From Silvibacterium dinghuense (GTDB lineage Bacteria > Acidobacteriota > Terriglobia > Terriglobales > Acidobacteriaceae): a stretch of DNA of 64,000 nucleotides. Shown piece by piece: positions 35,451 to 44,954 of the stretch. The stretch is from the NCBI RefSeq assembly GCF_004123295.1, contig NZ_SDMK01000002.1:248001-312000 (forward strand). Direction: 5' to 3'. The notes under the pieces were generated by a model, which saw only the letters and a program-made list of their open reading frames with translations, was not told where the DNA came from and ran no database searches. The position numbers were made by a program, and so were the translations under genes. Numbering within the stretch: the stretch's first letter is position 1; each line of letters begins with the position of its first letter.

Positions 35451-36137
35451 ATGCGGGTCCTGTTGGTGGAAGACGAAGTGCGTCTGGCGGAGAATGTGGC
35501 AGCAGCGCTGCGCGAAGGGCCGGGCTACGCCGTGGATGTGGCGGAAGACGGAGAGACCGCTGTCGATCTGGCCGGAAACCGCTGCTACGATCTCGTCATC
35601 CTGGATCTGATGCTGCCGCGCATCGATGGCGGCGGTGTCCTGCGGCGCATTCGCGCTGCGGGGGATAAGACGCCCGTGCTGGTATTGACGGCACGCGCCG
35701 AAAAAGATTCGATCATCCGGCTGTTGAACGACGGCGCGGATGACTACCTGAGCAAGCCGTTTGATCTAGGCGAATTGATTGCGCGCGCCAAGGCGCAGAT
35801 CCGGCGCGGCAAAGGTGCGGCCCATCCGACCATCCGGGTTGGAGACATCGAGATTCATAGCCTCGAGCAGCAGGTGACGCGCGGCGGCCGTCCTATCGAT
35901 TTGTCGCCGATGGAGTATCGCATTCTCGAGTATCTGGTCTATCGGCCGCGAGTGATCGTCTCGAAGCGGGAGTTGCTGGAGCATCTCTACGATTACAACT
36001 GGGAGCACCACTCCAATGTGATCGAGGCCCATGTGTCGAATCTGCGCCGCAAGCTCGACGCGGATGCGGCGCACCCAAGCATCGAAACGCTGCGCGGCCG
36101 GGGATACCGGCTGGCCATCGTGCGTGAGGTCGGATGA
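35451..36137 (+). CDS. OmpR-family response regulator
   Basis: A 228-residue regulator with a receiver domain (MRVLLVEDEVRLAENVAAAL; phospho-acceptor Asp52 in LVILDLMLPRIDGG; Lys in DYLSKPFDLGEL) and a C-terminal winged helix (LSPMEYRILEYLVYRPRVIV, then VIEAHVSNLRRKLD and TLRGRGYRL). It would be phosphorylated by the kinase encoded directly downstream, whose ATG overlaps this gene's stop by 4 nt. Targets are not known; neighbouring candidates are the YVTN protein gene and the RND efflux operon. Confidence 0.95.
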   Translation: MRVLLVEDEVRLAENVAAALREGPGYAVDVAEDGETAVDLAGNRCYDLVILDLMLPRIDGGGVLRRIRAAGDKTPVLVLTARAEKDSIIRLLNDGADDYLSKPFDLGELIARAKAQIRRGKGAAHPTIRVGDIEIHSLEQQVTRGGRPIDLSPMEYRILEYLVYRPRVIVSKRELLEHLYDYNWEHHSNVIEAHVSNLRRKLDADAAHPSIETLRGRGYRLAIVREVG

Positions 36138-37603
36138 AGCGCTACTCCCTTACGCGACGGCTGGTGGCGACAGTGCTGCTCGTGGAGTTGCTCTCCGCAG
36201 TGGCTGTGACAGGGCTGGCATGGGCCTATGAACGGCATGCGCATTTCCGCGCCTTCGACGTGCTGCTGCGCGGGCATGCAGACTCCATTCTCGGGGCAGT
36301 GCAGGACGCAGAAGATCCAGGAGACAACGTATTTCTGGACAGGACAGTCCTGAATCAGGGAGATCTGTCGCTTCCGCGCGACGATGTGTACGAGGTGCGC
36401 GATGAGAAAGGGCGCATCCTTGGCCGGTCTACGAACTGGAGCGGCGCGACGGACGCCCAGATGGCAGAGCCGGAAGATCATCCCGTAAAGCTGATGATCG
36501 GGCACCGGCATTATCACGGTCTGCTGCTGCATGGCACGCGGCGGGTGGACCCGAACGACAAGGGCGGCGGCGGCACGCTGCATCACCTCACGGTGATCTA
36601 TGCCTCGCCGGTCGATCATGTCTGGCACGCCGTGGCGGGCGCCGTGCAGTTCTATGCCATCGCAAGCGTTGCGCTCATGGCCGTAACTGGCCTGCTGATG
36701 GCGTGGCTGCTGCGCAGGGGATTGAGCCCGCTGAGAGATCTCGCGGACGAAGCCTCAAAGGTGACGGCAACCGCGTGGAGCTTCCATCCTTCGGAGCAGG
36801 CGCGCGCGATGGCGGAACTGGCTCCTCTGGCGCTGGCCATGGAGCAGACGCTGACCAGGCTGGAAGACGCCTTCGCGCAGCAGAGGCGTTTTACCAGCGA
36901 TGCGGCTCATGAGTTGAAGACTGCGGTTGCCGTAATCAAGTCGTCGCTCCAGTTGCTGAGCATGCGGCCGCGTGACGTAGAGGAGTACCGAGCCGGTCTG
37001 GAGCGTTGCCAGCTGGATTGCTCGCGCCTGGAAGAGATCGTTTTAAGAATGCTGCTGCTGGCCCGTTATGAGGCAGGCGCGTCATCTTCCGATACCGGCG
37101 TGGCGGAATGCAACCTGCGCTCCGTGATCTTTTCCGTGCGGGACGAGTTCATGCCGGTGGCACTGGCGCGCGGCCAGCGGCTTGAAGCAAAGGCAGAAGA
37201 AGATAGCTTCGTACCGCTCGTGCATGCGGATGCGACCATGCTACTGGCGAATCTGGTGATGAATGCCCTGCAGCACAGCCCGTCGCATGCCGTTACGCGG
37301 GTTACGGTCTGTGAGGACAGCGCAGGGACGCTGCTGACGGTCAGCGACGAAGGAGAAGGGATGTCCGCTGAGGTTCTGGCGCATGTCTTCGAGCGCTTTT
37401 ACCGGGGCGATCCTTCGCGCGACCGCCACACCGGCGGCACAGGCCTGGGGCTCTCCATCTGCAAGGCCATCGCAGAAAGCGCCGGCGGCAGGATCGAGAT
37501 TCGAAGCGAAACGGGCAAGGGAACCGCGGTGGAAGTATGGCTGCCTAAAATTCATAAAGAGCTGGAAGTATCTTCAGCGGGCCTTCAGGATCGCCTGCCA
37601 TGA
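36134..37603 (+). CDS. Membrane sensor histidine kinase
   Basis: A 489-residue kinase that should sense an extracytoplasmic signal and phosphorylate the upstream OmpR-type regulator. Two membrane helices (about 10-32 and 168-193) bracket a periplasmic domain rich in His (HRHYHGLLLH at about 124-133 and LHHLT at 149-153). A HAMP-like linker precedes the dimerisation box FTSDAAHELKTAVAVIKSSL with phospho-acceptor His259. The ATP-binding boxes follow: LLANLVMNALQHSP, VSDEGEGM, FERFYRGD and GGTGLGLSICK. The His-rich sensor could bind a metal, which is an inference. Confidence 0.94.
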   Translation: MKRYSLTRRLVATVLLVELLSAVAVTGLAWAYERHAHFRAFDVLLRGHADSILGAVQDAEDPGDNVFLDRTVLNQGDLSLPRDDVYEVRDEKGRILGRSTNWSGATDAQMAEPEDHPVKLMIGHRHYHGLLLHGTRRVDPNDKGGGGTLHHLTVIYASPVDHVWHAVAGAVQFYAIASVALMAVTGLLMAWLLRRGLSPLRDLADEASKVTATAWSFHPSEQARAMAELAPLALAMEQTLTRLEDAFAQQRRFTSDAAHELKTAVAVIKSSLQLLSMRPRDVEEYRAGLERCQLDCSRLEEIVLRMLLLARYEAGASSSDTGVAECNLRSVIFSVRDEFMPVALARGQRLEAKAEEDSFVPLVHADATMLLANLVMNALQHSPSHAVTRVTVCEDSAGTLLTVSDEGEGMSAEVLAHVFERFYRGDPSRDRHTGGTGLGLSICKAIAESAGGRIEIRSETGKGTAVEVWLPKIHKELEVSSAGLQDRLP

Positions 37604-37652
37604 TGCATCCCGGGGGGATATGCATCTGCCCCACATCAGGAGGAACAATTCT

Positions 37653-38699
37653 ATGCCCCGTATGTCTCGACGCCTGCACTGGCTTTCTGTCGGCGCGATG
37701 GCGCTTGGTGCCTGCTCACTGAGCACGGTTGCCCTGGCGCAGAACCCTTACAAAATTGTGGACCACTGGAAGATTGGCGGCGAGGGCGGCTGGGATTACC
37801 TCAAGGTCGACTCTGCGGCTCACCTGCTCTATATCACGCATGGGCCTGCCGTTGAGGTCGTGAGCACCGAGACCGGCAAGGTCATCCATACCATCACCGG
37901 GCTGAAGGGCACACACGGCGTGGCCTTCGATGCGAATGGAAAGTACGGCTATATCTCCGACGGCGGCGCGAATGAAGTCGTCGTCTTCGATCGCCATAGC
38001 TTTGAAAAGGTGGCCGAGATCCCTGCGGGGACCAATCCGGACGGCATCACCTACGACCCTTCGACCAACACGGTGTGGGCCTTCAATGGCCGCAGCAGGA
38101 ACGCGACGGTCATCGACGTGGCTTCGCAGAAAGTCATCGGCACCGTGGCATTGCCGGGCAAGCCGGAGTTTCCTCAGGCCGACGGCAAGGGCAACGTTTA
38201 CGACAACATTGAGGATAAGAACGAAGTTGTCCGTATCGATGCAAAGACGTTGAAGGTGACGGCGGAGTGGCCGCTGGCAGGCTGCGATTCGCCTTCGGGC
38301 ATGGCCATCGACATCGAGCATCACCGCCTCTTCTCCGTCTGTGACGGAAAGAAAATGGCGGTCGTGGACACCGAAAGCGGTAAGGTCCTGGCGACGCCGG
38401 CAATCGGAGATGGTCCGGATGCAGCCAGCTACGATCCCACGCTGGAGTTGGCCTTCAGCTCGAACGGAGATGGCACGCTGACGGTGGTCGATGCGAAGGG
38501 TGACAGCTATGGCGTGCTCCAGACGCTGCCGACGCAGCACGGCGCCCGTACCATGACTTATGATCCGATAGCCAAGCGCGCCTACCTGGTCACGGCAGAG
38601 TTCGGTCCCATGCCGGCGGCAGTCCCGGGGCAGACTGGGCACCGCCGTCCTCCCGTCATTCCGGGAAGCTTTACGGTGATTGTGGTGGGACGCGAATAG
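37653..38699 (+). CDS. Secreted YVTN/NHL-type beta-propeller protein
   Basis: A 348-residue exported protein. The ATG at 37653 follows AGGAGG with 9-nt spacing; the open frame upstream overlaps the kinase gene and is not used. A signal peptide (MPRMSRRLHWLSVGAMALGA, ending near ALAQ) precedes YVTN-like blades such as KVIHTITGLKGTHGVAFDAN, GYISDGGANEVVVFDRHSF and NTVWAFNGRSRNATVIDVAS. Such propellers are widespread in soil bacteria with binding roles mostly unknown. It lies 49 nt after the kinase gene on the same strand, so it may be part of the sensory unit or its target. A shared terminator follows. Confidence 0.88.
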   Translation: MPRMSRRLHWLSVGAMALGACSLSTVALAQNPYKIVDHWKIGGEGGWDYLKVDSAAHLLYITHGPAVEVVSTETGKVIHTITGLKGTHGVAFDANGKYGYISDGGANEVVVFDRHSFEKVAEIPAGTNPDGITYDPSTNTVWAFNGRSRNATVIDVASQKVIGTVALPGKPEFPQADGKGNVYDNIEDKNEVVRIDAKTLKVTAEWPLAGCDSPSGMAIDIEHHRLFSVCDGKKMAVVDTESGKVLATPAIGDGPDAASYDPTLELAFSSNGDGTLTVVDAKGDSYGVLQTLPTQHGARTMTYDPIAKRAYLVTAEFGPMPAAVPGQTGHRRPPVIPGSFTVIVVGRE

Positions 38700-38717
38700 T
38701 CCACAGCACTTCAGAAG

Positions 38718-38754
38718 AAAACGGCCGGAGCCCAGTACGGGTTCCGGCCGTTTT
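38718..38754. terminator. Bidirectional terminator
   Basis: AAAACGGCCGG at 38718 pairs with CCGGCCGTTTT ending at 38754, with a few further pairs towards a short loop. A and T tracts serve both the YVTN gene and the convergent RND operon. Confidence 0.9.
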
Positions 38755-38779
38755 GTATCTGTAACTGTGACGAAATCCT

Positions 38780-41700
38780 TTAGTGCGCGTTACGGGTCAG
38801 CAGGTAATAGACCGCCGGGGTGACGATCAGGCTGAGCAGCATGGAGATTGTCAGGCCGCCAATGACGGCAATCGCCAGCGGCTGGAGCATCTGCGATCCC
38901 GAGCCGAGTGCGAAGGCCAGGGGAAGCATGCCGCAGACGGCAGCGAGAGCGGTCATCAGGATGGGACGCAGACGGCGCTGTGCCGCGTGAACCATGGCAT
39001 CCTCCGCCGTACCACCTTCTGCGCGGTAGTTCTCGTCTGCCTCGAGCAGCAGGATGCCGTTCTTAGCGACAATACCGATCACCATGATGAGGCCCATGAA
39101 GGATGCCACGTTGAAGGTGGTGTTGGTGATGAGCAGGGCCGCTACCACGCCGGAGATAGAGAGCACCGACGAGGTGAGGATGGCGATGGGCGCGGAGAAA
39201 TTGCGGAACTCCGCAAGCAGAACACCGAAGACCAGGGCCAGGGCAAGCACAAGGACGCGGACCAGGTCATGGAAGGACTTCTGCTGCTCCTCGTAGGTGC
39301 CGCCGTATGTCACATGCACGCTGGGCGGCAGGTGCATGCTGGCAATCGTCTTCTGCACCTGCTGCATCGTGCCTCCAAGGTCTGAACCTTCGAGCCGCCC
39401 GGTGACAGTAATCAGTTGTTGCAGGTTTTCGCGATGGATTTCATTTTGCGGCGGCAGCTGCTCGACCTGCGCGACGGCACCGAGCGTTGCCGTGCGCCCT
39501 GAACTGCTGTTGAAGACTGTGTTTTCGATCGCATCGAGCGAGCTGCGGGTTTCGTCACCGAGACGGATACGAATGGTGTACGGGCGTCCGTTGGCAATGA
39601 GCGGATCGCTCGTGGTCACGCCATCAAGGATGCTGGTGGCGTCGACAGCGAGCTCCTGCGGAGTGAAGCCGGATCGGGCCGCAACCTCGGGATGGATGCG
39701 GAAATTTGTCGCCGGACCACTGATGGTGTTGTCGACACCGTTTTCGACATCGACGACTCCAGGGATCTTGCCGATCGCGTCGGCGACGCGCGGACCGAGC
39801 TGATTCAGCAGCGTCTGATCGTTGTTGTAGAGCTTGATCTGGATCGGTTCCGGAGAGTTCGAGAGATCGCCGATCATGTCTTGCAGAACCTGTGTGAACT
39901 CCACGTCCAGCTCAGGTTCGGTCGAACGAATCTTCTGTCGCACATCGTTCATGACTTCATCGATGCCGCGATCGCGATCGGCCTTGAGCCGTACGGTGAA
40001 GTCGCCGGTGTTGGCCTCGGTGACAGCGGCCAGACCCATCTGCAATCCGGTGCGCCGCGAAGTGCTCTCTACCTCCGGTGTAGCGCTAAGGATGCGCTCG
40101 ACGTGATCGAGCACACGGTTGGTCTCGGTAAGCGAACTGCCCGCGGGCATGATGTAGTCCAGAACAAAGCCGCCCTCATCCATTTCCGGCAGCAGATCGG
40201 AACCGAGATTCTGGTAAGCAAACCAGCTGACGCCAACCAGCGCGAGGCACGCAATGCCAAGAACCAGCGGACGGGCGAGGCAGAACTGCAGCAGGTGGCG
40301 ATGGCCGCTCATGATGCGGGTGAGAAGGCGCCCGGCCTGATGAGCTTCTCCGGCCGGCTGTTTGGTATGACGTTCCCGGAGGAGTGTGAGGCTGAGGCCC
40401 GGCGTCCAGGTAAGCGCGAGCACCAGTGAGGTGAGGAGTGCGACCGTCATCGCGACGGCAAGGGCCCGGAAAAAGCTTCCGGTAACACCGCTGACAGAGA
40501 TGAGCGGCAGAAAGACGACGACCGGCGTGAGAGTCGAGTAGACGAGGGGCTTTGTGATCTCTCGGATGGCTTTCCGAACAGCATCGACGCGGTTTTCGCC
40601 GGAATCGCGATGCATGACGATGTTTTCGACGACAACGATGGCGTCGTCGATGACCAGGCCGATGGCCGCTGCAAGGCCGCCGAGCGTCATCAGGTTGAAA
40701 CTTTCGCCGGTGATCCAGAGGAAGAGAATCGTAACTGCCACGGTGACAGGAATCACCAGGCCAGCGATCAGCGAGCTGCTCCAGTCGCGCAGGAAGAGAA
40801 AAAGAATGCCGCAGGCCAGAACAAGACCGATAAGGATGGCATCGCGCACGCTGCGGATGCTGTCGCGGACCAGCTGGGACTGGTCATAGAACGGCTTGAC
40901 GGTAACGCCCGGGGGGAGATTCTTTTCAAGCTGCACCATCTCGGCAGCGACGGCATCCGCAACAGCCACCGTGTTGCCGCTCGACTGGCGCGAGATGTTG
41001 ATGAGCACGGCGGGCTTGCCATCTGCGGTGACAGCCGTATAGGCGGGCATGGTTGCCGCCTCCACGCGCGCGATGTCGGAGACCCGGATAGGCGCACCGG
41101 AGGCTGTGGTCTTGATGACGAGCTGCCCAAGCTCTTCCAGGCTATGTGCCTGCGCGCCGACGAGCGCGAGGTTGAGCATGTGGTTCTCTTCGTAGAGACC
41201 GGGCGAATCGATGAGGTTGGAAGCCTGCACCGCGTTGACAATATCCGAGATCGTGATTCCGGCGGTCTGAAGCCGCGCGAGGTTCGGAATGATGTGATAC
41301 TCCGGCACCTTGCCGCCCTGCACTACGACGGTGCTTACGCCGGGAAGCCGGTTAAGTGGCGGCTTGATATCGTAGGTAGCCAGCTCCCAGAGACGAGTCT
41401 GCGATACCGTGTCCGAGGTGAGGCTGTAACCGAGGATGGGGAAGGTTGCAAAGGTCAGGCGGTTAGTGGTGATCTTTGCCGTCGCGGGCAAAGTCTGTTC
41501 TACCTTGGAGAGCGCAGCGTCGACCTGCTGCAGCGTGCGGAACATGTCGACATTCCAGTCGAAGAAGAGACTGACTTCTGCCGATCCACGGCTGGTGTTC
41601 GAGCGCACGGTGGCGAGGCCGGGAACGCTGTTGACCGCATCTTCGATAGGCCGCGTGATCGTGACCTGCATCTGCTCGACAGGCATGACGCCGTTATCGA

Positions 41701-41857
41701 CGCCGATGACGACGCGCGGGAAGCTCGTCTCTGGAAAGACGGAGATGGGGAGCTGAAAGGCGAAGTACACCCCGGCCATCGTGAGCACCAGGACAAAGAA
41801 AAAGATGGTGCGCGTAGAGCGGGCAAGCCAGAAGGAAGAGGAGTTCTGCTCGGCCAT
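38780..41857 (-). CDS. RND efflux transporter, inner-membrane permease
   Basis: A 1025-residue proton-driven pump of the AcrB superfamily. It has the duplicated RND layout of 12 helices and two large periplasmic loops, starting with WLARSTRTIFFFVLVLTM and LPISVFPETSFPRVVIGVDN. The TM4 motif AIGLVIDDAIVVVENI carries the Asp pair of the proton relay; it differs from the heavy-metal (CusA-type) version as I know it, so an organic or unspecified substrate is more likely. Its start ATG shares one base with the stop of the adaptor gene (TAATG), so it is translationally coupled. It is the last gene of a TolC-adaptor-permease operon. Confidence 0.95.
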   Translation of the reverse strand: MAEQNSSSFWLARSTRTIFFFVLVLTMAGVYFAFQLPISVFPETSFPRVVIGVDNGVMPVEQMQVTITRPIEDAVNSVPGLATVRSNTSRGSAEVSLFFDWNVDMFRTLQQVDAALSKVEQTLPATAKITTNRLTFATFPILGYSLTSDTVSQTRLWELATYDIKPPLNRLPGVSTVVVQGGKVPEYHIIPNLARLQTAGITISDIVNAVQASNLIDSPGLYEENHMLNLALVGAQAHSLEELGQLVIKTTASGAPIRVSDIARVEAATMPAYTAVTADGKPAVLINISRQSSGNTVAVADAVAAEMVQLEKNLPPGVTVKPFYDQSQLVRDSIRSVRDAILIGLVLACGILFLFLRDWSSSLIAGLVIPVTVAVTILFLWITGESFNLMTLGGLAAAIGLVIDDAIVVVENIVMHRDSGENRVDAVRKAIREITKPLVYSTLTPVVVFLPLISVSGVTGSFFRALAVAMTVALLTSLVLALTWTPGLSLTLLRERHTKQPAGEAHQAGRLLTRIMSGHRHLLQFCLARPLVLGIACLALVGVSWFAYQNLGSDLLPEMDEGGFVLDYIMPAGSSLTETNRVLDHVERILSATPEVESTSRRTGLQMGLAAVTEANTGDFTVRLKADRDRGIDEVMNDVRQKIRSTEPELDVEFTQVLQDMIGDLSNSPEPIQIKLYNNDQTLLNQLGPRVADAIGKIPGVVDVENGVDNTISGPATNFRIHPEVAARSGFTPQELAVDATSILDGVTTSDPLIANGRPYTIRIRLGDETRSSLDAIENTVFNSSSGRTATLGAVAQVEQLPPQNEIHRENLQQLITVTGRLEGSDLGGTMQQVQKTIASMHLPPSVHVTYGGTYEEQQKSFHDLVRVLVLALALVFGVLLAEFRNFSAPIAILTSSVLSISGVVAALLITNTTFNVASFMGLIMVIGIVAKNGILLLEADENYRAEGGTAEDAMVHAAQRRLRPILMTALAAVCGMLPLAFALGSGSQMLQPLAIAVIGGLTISMLLSLIVTPAVYYLLTRNAH

Positions 41858-43161
41858 TACTTGCCCTCTTTTCCGGCTGCGGGCTTCGCATCAGAATCGT
41901 CATCGCTGGCGGCGCCGACAGTCACCTTGGTGCCGTCATCAAGCCCGTAGGCTCCGGTGGTGATGACGTTGTCGGCGGCGGTAAGGCCGCTGCGAATTTC
42001 GACGTCGGCATTGTCCTGGATGCCGGTTGTGACCGCGCGCTTATGTGCGATGCCATCCGCGCCAACAACCATGACGTAGTGGCTTCCGCTGTCGTTCACA
42101 AGTAACGCGGAGAGAGGCAGGGAGAGGATGTTCTTCACCGTGTGACCGGCAATCGCGACGTGGACCGGCGTGCCGACTTTGAGCGAGGAGTCTTGATTGG
42201 CGAGCGTCAGCCAGACTTCGACCGTCGTGCTTCCGGGATCGAGCGCAGGGCTGACCAGAGAAACCTTTGCCTGCACCGGATCATCGAGGCCGGGCACGGT
42301 CACAGTCGCATCGTCGCCGACTTTGATCTGCTGGGCGAGGCTCTGCGCAAGATGGACCTTGGCGAGCAGCTTGGCCGTCTCCATCACCGTGATGAGCGGT
42401 GCACCGGAGGCCGCGGTCTCACCGGCAAAGAGCGGCCGGTCCGTAACAATGCCGTCGATCGGGCTGCGCAGCTCGGAGTAGCTGACCTGCGCCTCGGCGC
42501 CAAGATACTTACCCTTCGCAGAGGCAAGCTGGCCCTCGGCGGATTGCACGGCTGCGCCGCGGCTGACCTTCTGCATCGACTCGAAGTGCTGGTCGGCAGT
42601 GTCGTAAGCAGCCTGCGCCTGCACCAGGGCCGCGGTTGCGGTGTCGAGATCGCGACCGGGAATCGCGCCCTCGGCAAAGAGCTGCTTGCGCGCGGTGACA
42701 ATGGACTTGTTCAGATCGAGATTCGCCTTGGCCTGCGCGAGGTCGAGCTCCGCACGCTGATAGTCTTCAGGAATCTGTGCCTTGGTAGAGGTAGCGTAGG
42801 CTGCCTTCGCGGCGTCGTAGGCTCCGCGATTGTCGAGTGCGGCAGCTTCCAGGTCGCTGTTCTCAAGGGTGGCGAGCAGCTGTCCTGTCTTCACCCGCGA
42901 GCCGCGCTGGACATAGAACTTCTTCACCGGCGCGGTGATCTTGGGTGAGATCGCGGCCTGTGCGATAGGCGCGAGCACCGCATCCGCGGTGATCTGCTGC
43001 GTGATGGAGCCAAGCTCGGGATGGGCAGCCTGCACGCTGACCGAGACATCGGGCTCCGCTTCTTTCTTCGTGCAGCCGATAACGAAAGAAAGCGCGAGCG
43101 CGGCAGTGAGCGGAGCAGTAAGACGAAGGCTCTTCAGGGCGAGAGGAAGGACGTTCGGCAT
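41857..43161 (-). CDS. RND efflux periplasmic adaptor, lipoprotein
   Basis: A 434-residue membrane-fusion protein linking the permease to the TolC-like channel. The signal ends in a lipobox, ALSFVIGC, so it is probably lipid-anchored. A barrel-sandwich hybrid (ISPKITAPVKKFYVQRGSRV and YSELRSPIDGIVTDRPLFAG) flanks a long alpha-hairpin (about 110-220). Beta-barrel and membrane-proximal domains follow (VEVWLTLANQDSSLKVGTPV). A short acidic/Lys tail ends the protein. It starts 3 nt after the outer-membrane gene and overlaps the permease gene by one base. Confidence 0.94.
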   Translation of the reverse strand: MPNVLPLALKSLRLTAPLTAALALSFVIGCTKKEAEPDVSVSVQAAHPELGSITQQITADAVLAPIAQAAISPKITAPVKKFYVQRGSRVKTGQLLATLENSDLEAAALDNRGAYDAAKAAYATSTKAQIPEDYQRAELDLAQAKANLDLNKSIVTARKQLFAEGAIPGRDLDTATAALVQAQAAYDTADQHFESMQKVSRGAAVQSAEGQLASAKGKYLGAEAQVSYSELRSPIDGIVTDRPLFAGETAASGAPLITVMETAKLLAKVHLAQSLAQQIKVGDDATVTVPGLDDPVQAKVSLVSPALDPGSTTVEVWLTLANQDSSLKVGTPVHVAIAGHTVKNILSLPLSALLVNDSGSHYVMVVGADGIAHKRAVTTGIQDNADVEIRSGLTAADNVITTGAYGLDDGTKVTVGAASDDDSDAKPAAGKEGK

Positions 43162-43164
43162 GAT

Positions 43165-44559
43165 CTAGAGAGTTCCTGTCAGGGTCTGGAGCGCAGCGAG
43201 AGCTGTCTGGTAGCGGAGAACGCCGTCTTCGCGGGCATTTTCCGCCGTGGTGAGCGAGTTCTGTGCATCGATGACTTCGAGTACGGTCGCTTCTCCGCCG
43301 GTATAGCGGAGACGGGTGAGACGAAGACTCTCCTGCGCAGTCGTGACACTCTGATCGAGTGAGGCGAGGAAGTCGCGTGCGGCCGCGGCCTCGGAATAGG
43401 ACTCTTCGAGGTCGGCGATGGCGCGTCGTTGAGCGGCAGAGAGTGCAACCTTCGTCGCATCGCGGCGAATCTCGCTCTGCTTCACCTTGTGCGCGGTGGA
43501 GAGCCAGTCCCACACGGGAATATCCAGCGTGACACTCGCCGAATAGCCAAGATTCTTCGCGCCATCCGGTCCATTGGTCGCGAACTGTGGCGCATCGATG
43601 CCGTAGGTGAAATTGAGGCCGAGATCGGGCAGATACGCGGCGCGAGCGGAGAGCACGTCCGCATCGCTTTCCTTCATAGCTGCCATGGCACTGCGCAGCT
43701 CCGCATTGTTCTTCGCGGCAGCGGCTTCGATATCGGCTTTCGAGGCGAGCGGCGGCGGCATCGCAGGCGTATCGAGCGTATATGGTGTGCGCGGATCAGG
43801 GAAGAGCAGCACGCCGAGCTCGAGACGAGCCTTCTCGGCGGTAAGCTCGGCATCTGTCAGGTCACGGTGGCGCTGCTGCTGCTCAAGCTGGGCGCGGATG
43901 ACGTCAGCGTGAGCAGCCTCGCGCGCCGTCTCACGGTTTCCGGTAAGGCTCACAAAGCTGTCTGCCTCATCGGCGGCTCGATGACTGACAGCCACCTTGC
44001 GGTCCGTGCCGAGAAGCGTGTAGTAGAGCTGGACGACCGTAGCGACCAGGCCTCGGCGTGCAATCTCGGCTTCGGCCTCGGCGCGAGCGGCGGCGGCATT
44101 CGCGTGCGCGACAGCCGCGGTCTGCTGCAGGCCGATGGTTTCCTGGATAGCGCCCTGGCTGGCATATTCCCGAACCGCATTGTTGGCGATGAAGCGCGGA
44201 GAAGGCTGTGAGCCGATGCCTTGTCCGGCCTGGTTGTCGAGACCGTTAGGCTGCGTGTAGAGCACCTGGTTGTGGTAGACGACCGAGGGCAGCAGCGCGG
44301 CCTTTGCCACCCATCGGTCTGCCTGTGCAGCGCGGCCTTCGGCGCCGGCTGCGGCAAATACCGGTTCGTTGGCTTCGGCTCGCTTGATAGCCTCATCGAG
44401 CGTGATGGTTATAGGATGAGACGCTCCGTCGGGATCATTGGCGGCAGGCATCACCGCCTGCTGCCCGCATGCGCGCGGAAGAAGACCGATAAAGGAGGCT
44501 CCGAGCAGAGCAGAGGTGCTCAGAGACACCAGGAGGCTGACCGTGTGTGTGCGTTCCAT
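43165..44559 (-). CDS. TolC-family outer-membrane efflux protein
   Basis: A 464-residue outer-membrane channel component. An N-terminal signal (to about ACGQ) is followed by PITITLDEAIKRAEANEPVF, the usual first helix of outer-membrane efflux proteins. Two long coiled-coil repeats follow (about 130-240 and 330-450), the second ending in LRLTRLRYTGGEATVLEVID and AQNSLTTAENAREDG. It is the first gene of the efflux operon; its promoter should lie in the AT-rich stretch 44560-44710, although I could not point to a clear -35/-10 pair. Confidence 0.93.
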   Translation of the reverse strand: MERTHTVSLLVSLSTSALLGASFIGLLPRACGQQAVMPAANDPDGASHPITITLDEAIKRAEANEPVFAAAGAEGRAAQADRWVAKAALLPSVVYHNQVLYTQPNGLDNQAGQGIGSQPSPRFIANNAVREYASQGAIQETIGLQQTAAVAHANAAAARAEAEAEIARRGLVATVVQLYYTLLGTDRKVAVSHRAADEADSFVSLTGNRETAREAAHADVIRAQLEQQQRHRDLTDAELTAEKARLELGVLLFPDPRTPYTLDTPAMPPPLASKADIEAAAAKNNAELRSAMAAMKESDADVLSARAAYLPDLGLNFTYGIDAPQFATNGPDGAKNLGYSASVTLDIPVWDWLSTAHKVKQSEIRRDATKVALSAAQRRAIADLEESYSEAAAARDFLASLDQSVTTAQESLRLTRLRYTGGEATVLEVIDAQNSLTTAENAREDGVLRYQTALAALQTLTGTL

Positions 44560-44710
44560 GCTTTATCCGTAAAGTAGCCGCAAGACCTTAAATGCCGCTG
44601 AAGATGCTTGTAACGATACAGACGAAAGTTTTCGGCAGGGTGGAATCCCTGCATGAAGCTCCGCGATGCGCGATTTTCGCCAAAACAATCAAATATCTGC
44701 ATATATATGA
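44560..44710. other. Divergent regulatory region of the efflux operon and cutC
   Basis: About 150 nt, noticeably AT-rich near 44690-44710. It must hold the leftward promoter of the TolC-adaptor-permease operon. No gene or repeat is seen. Together with the cutC promoter and its leader it makes up the 395-nt gap. Confidence 0.5.
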
Positions 44711-44740
44711 TTGACAGTTGAGCGCTTAACGCCATATTCT
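44711..44740 (+). promoter_or_regulatory. Sigma70-type promoter for cutC
   Basis: TTGACA at 44711-44716, an 18-bp spacer, and TATTCT at 44735-44740. It faces cutC and would give a leader of about 200 nt, in which I see no known riboswitch. Confidence 0.65.
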
Positions 44741-44954
44741 CTAATAGAATGTGGTACTTGGCGGAAGTCAGGATGCATTCCAGCAAGTTGCCGAAACCTC
44801 TCAAAAGCCGGATCGAATCACCTAGAGGTTTTCGCTTGTCGGACTGCACCATACAACCGCGAACCCACCGGAAGGTGGACGGCACAGGCTTATCCTTTTT
44901 AGGATCGCGCGTGCAGTGTTCCCCGAGCAAAAGATCAGTAACCCACGAGGCAGT

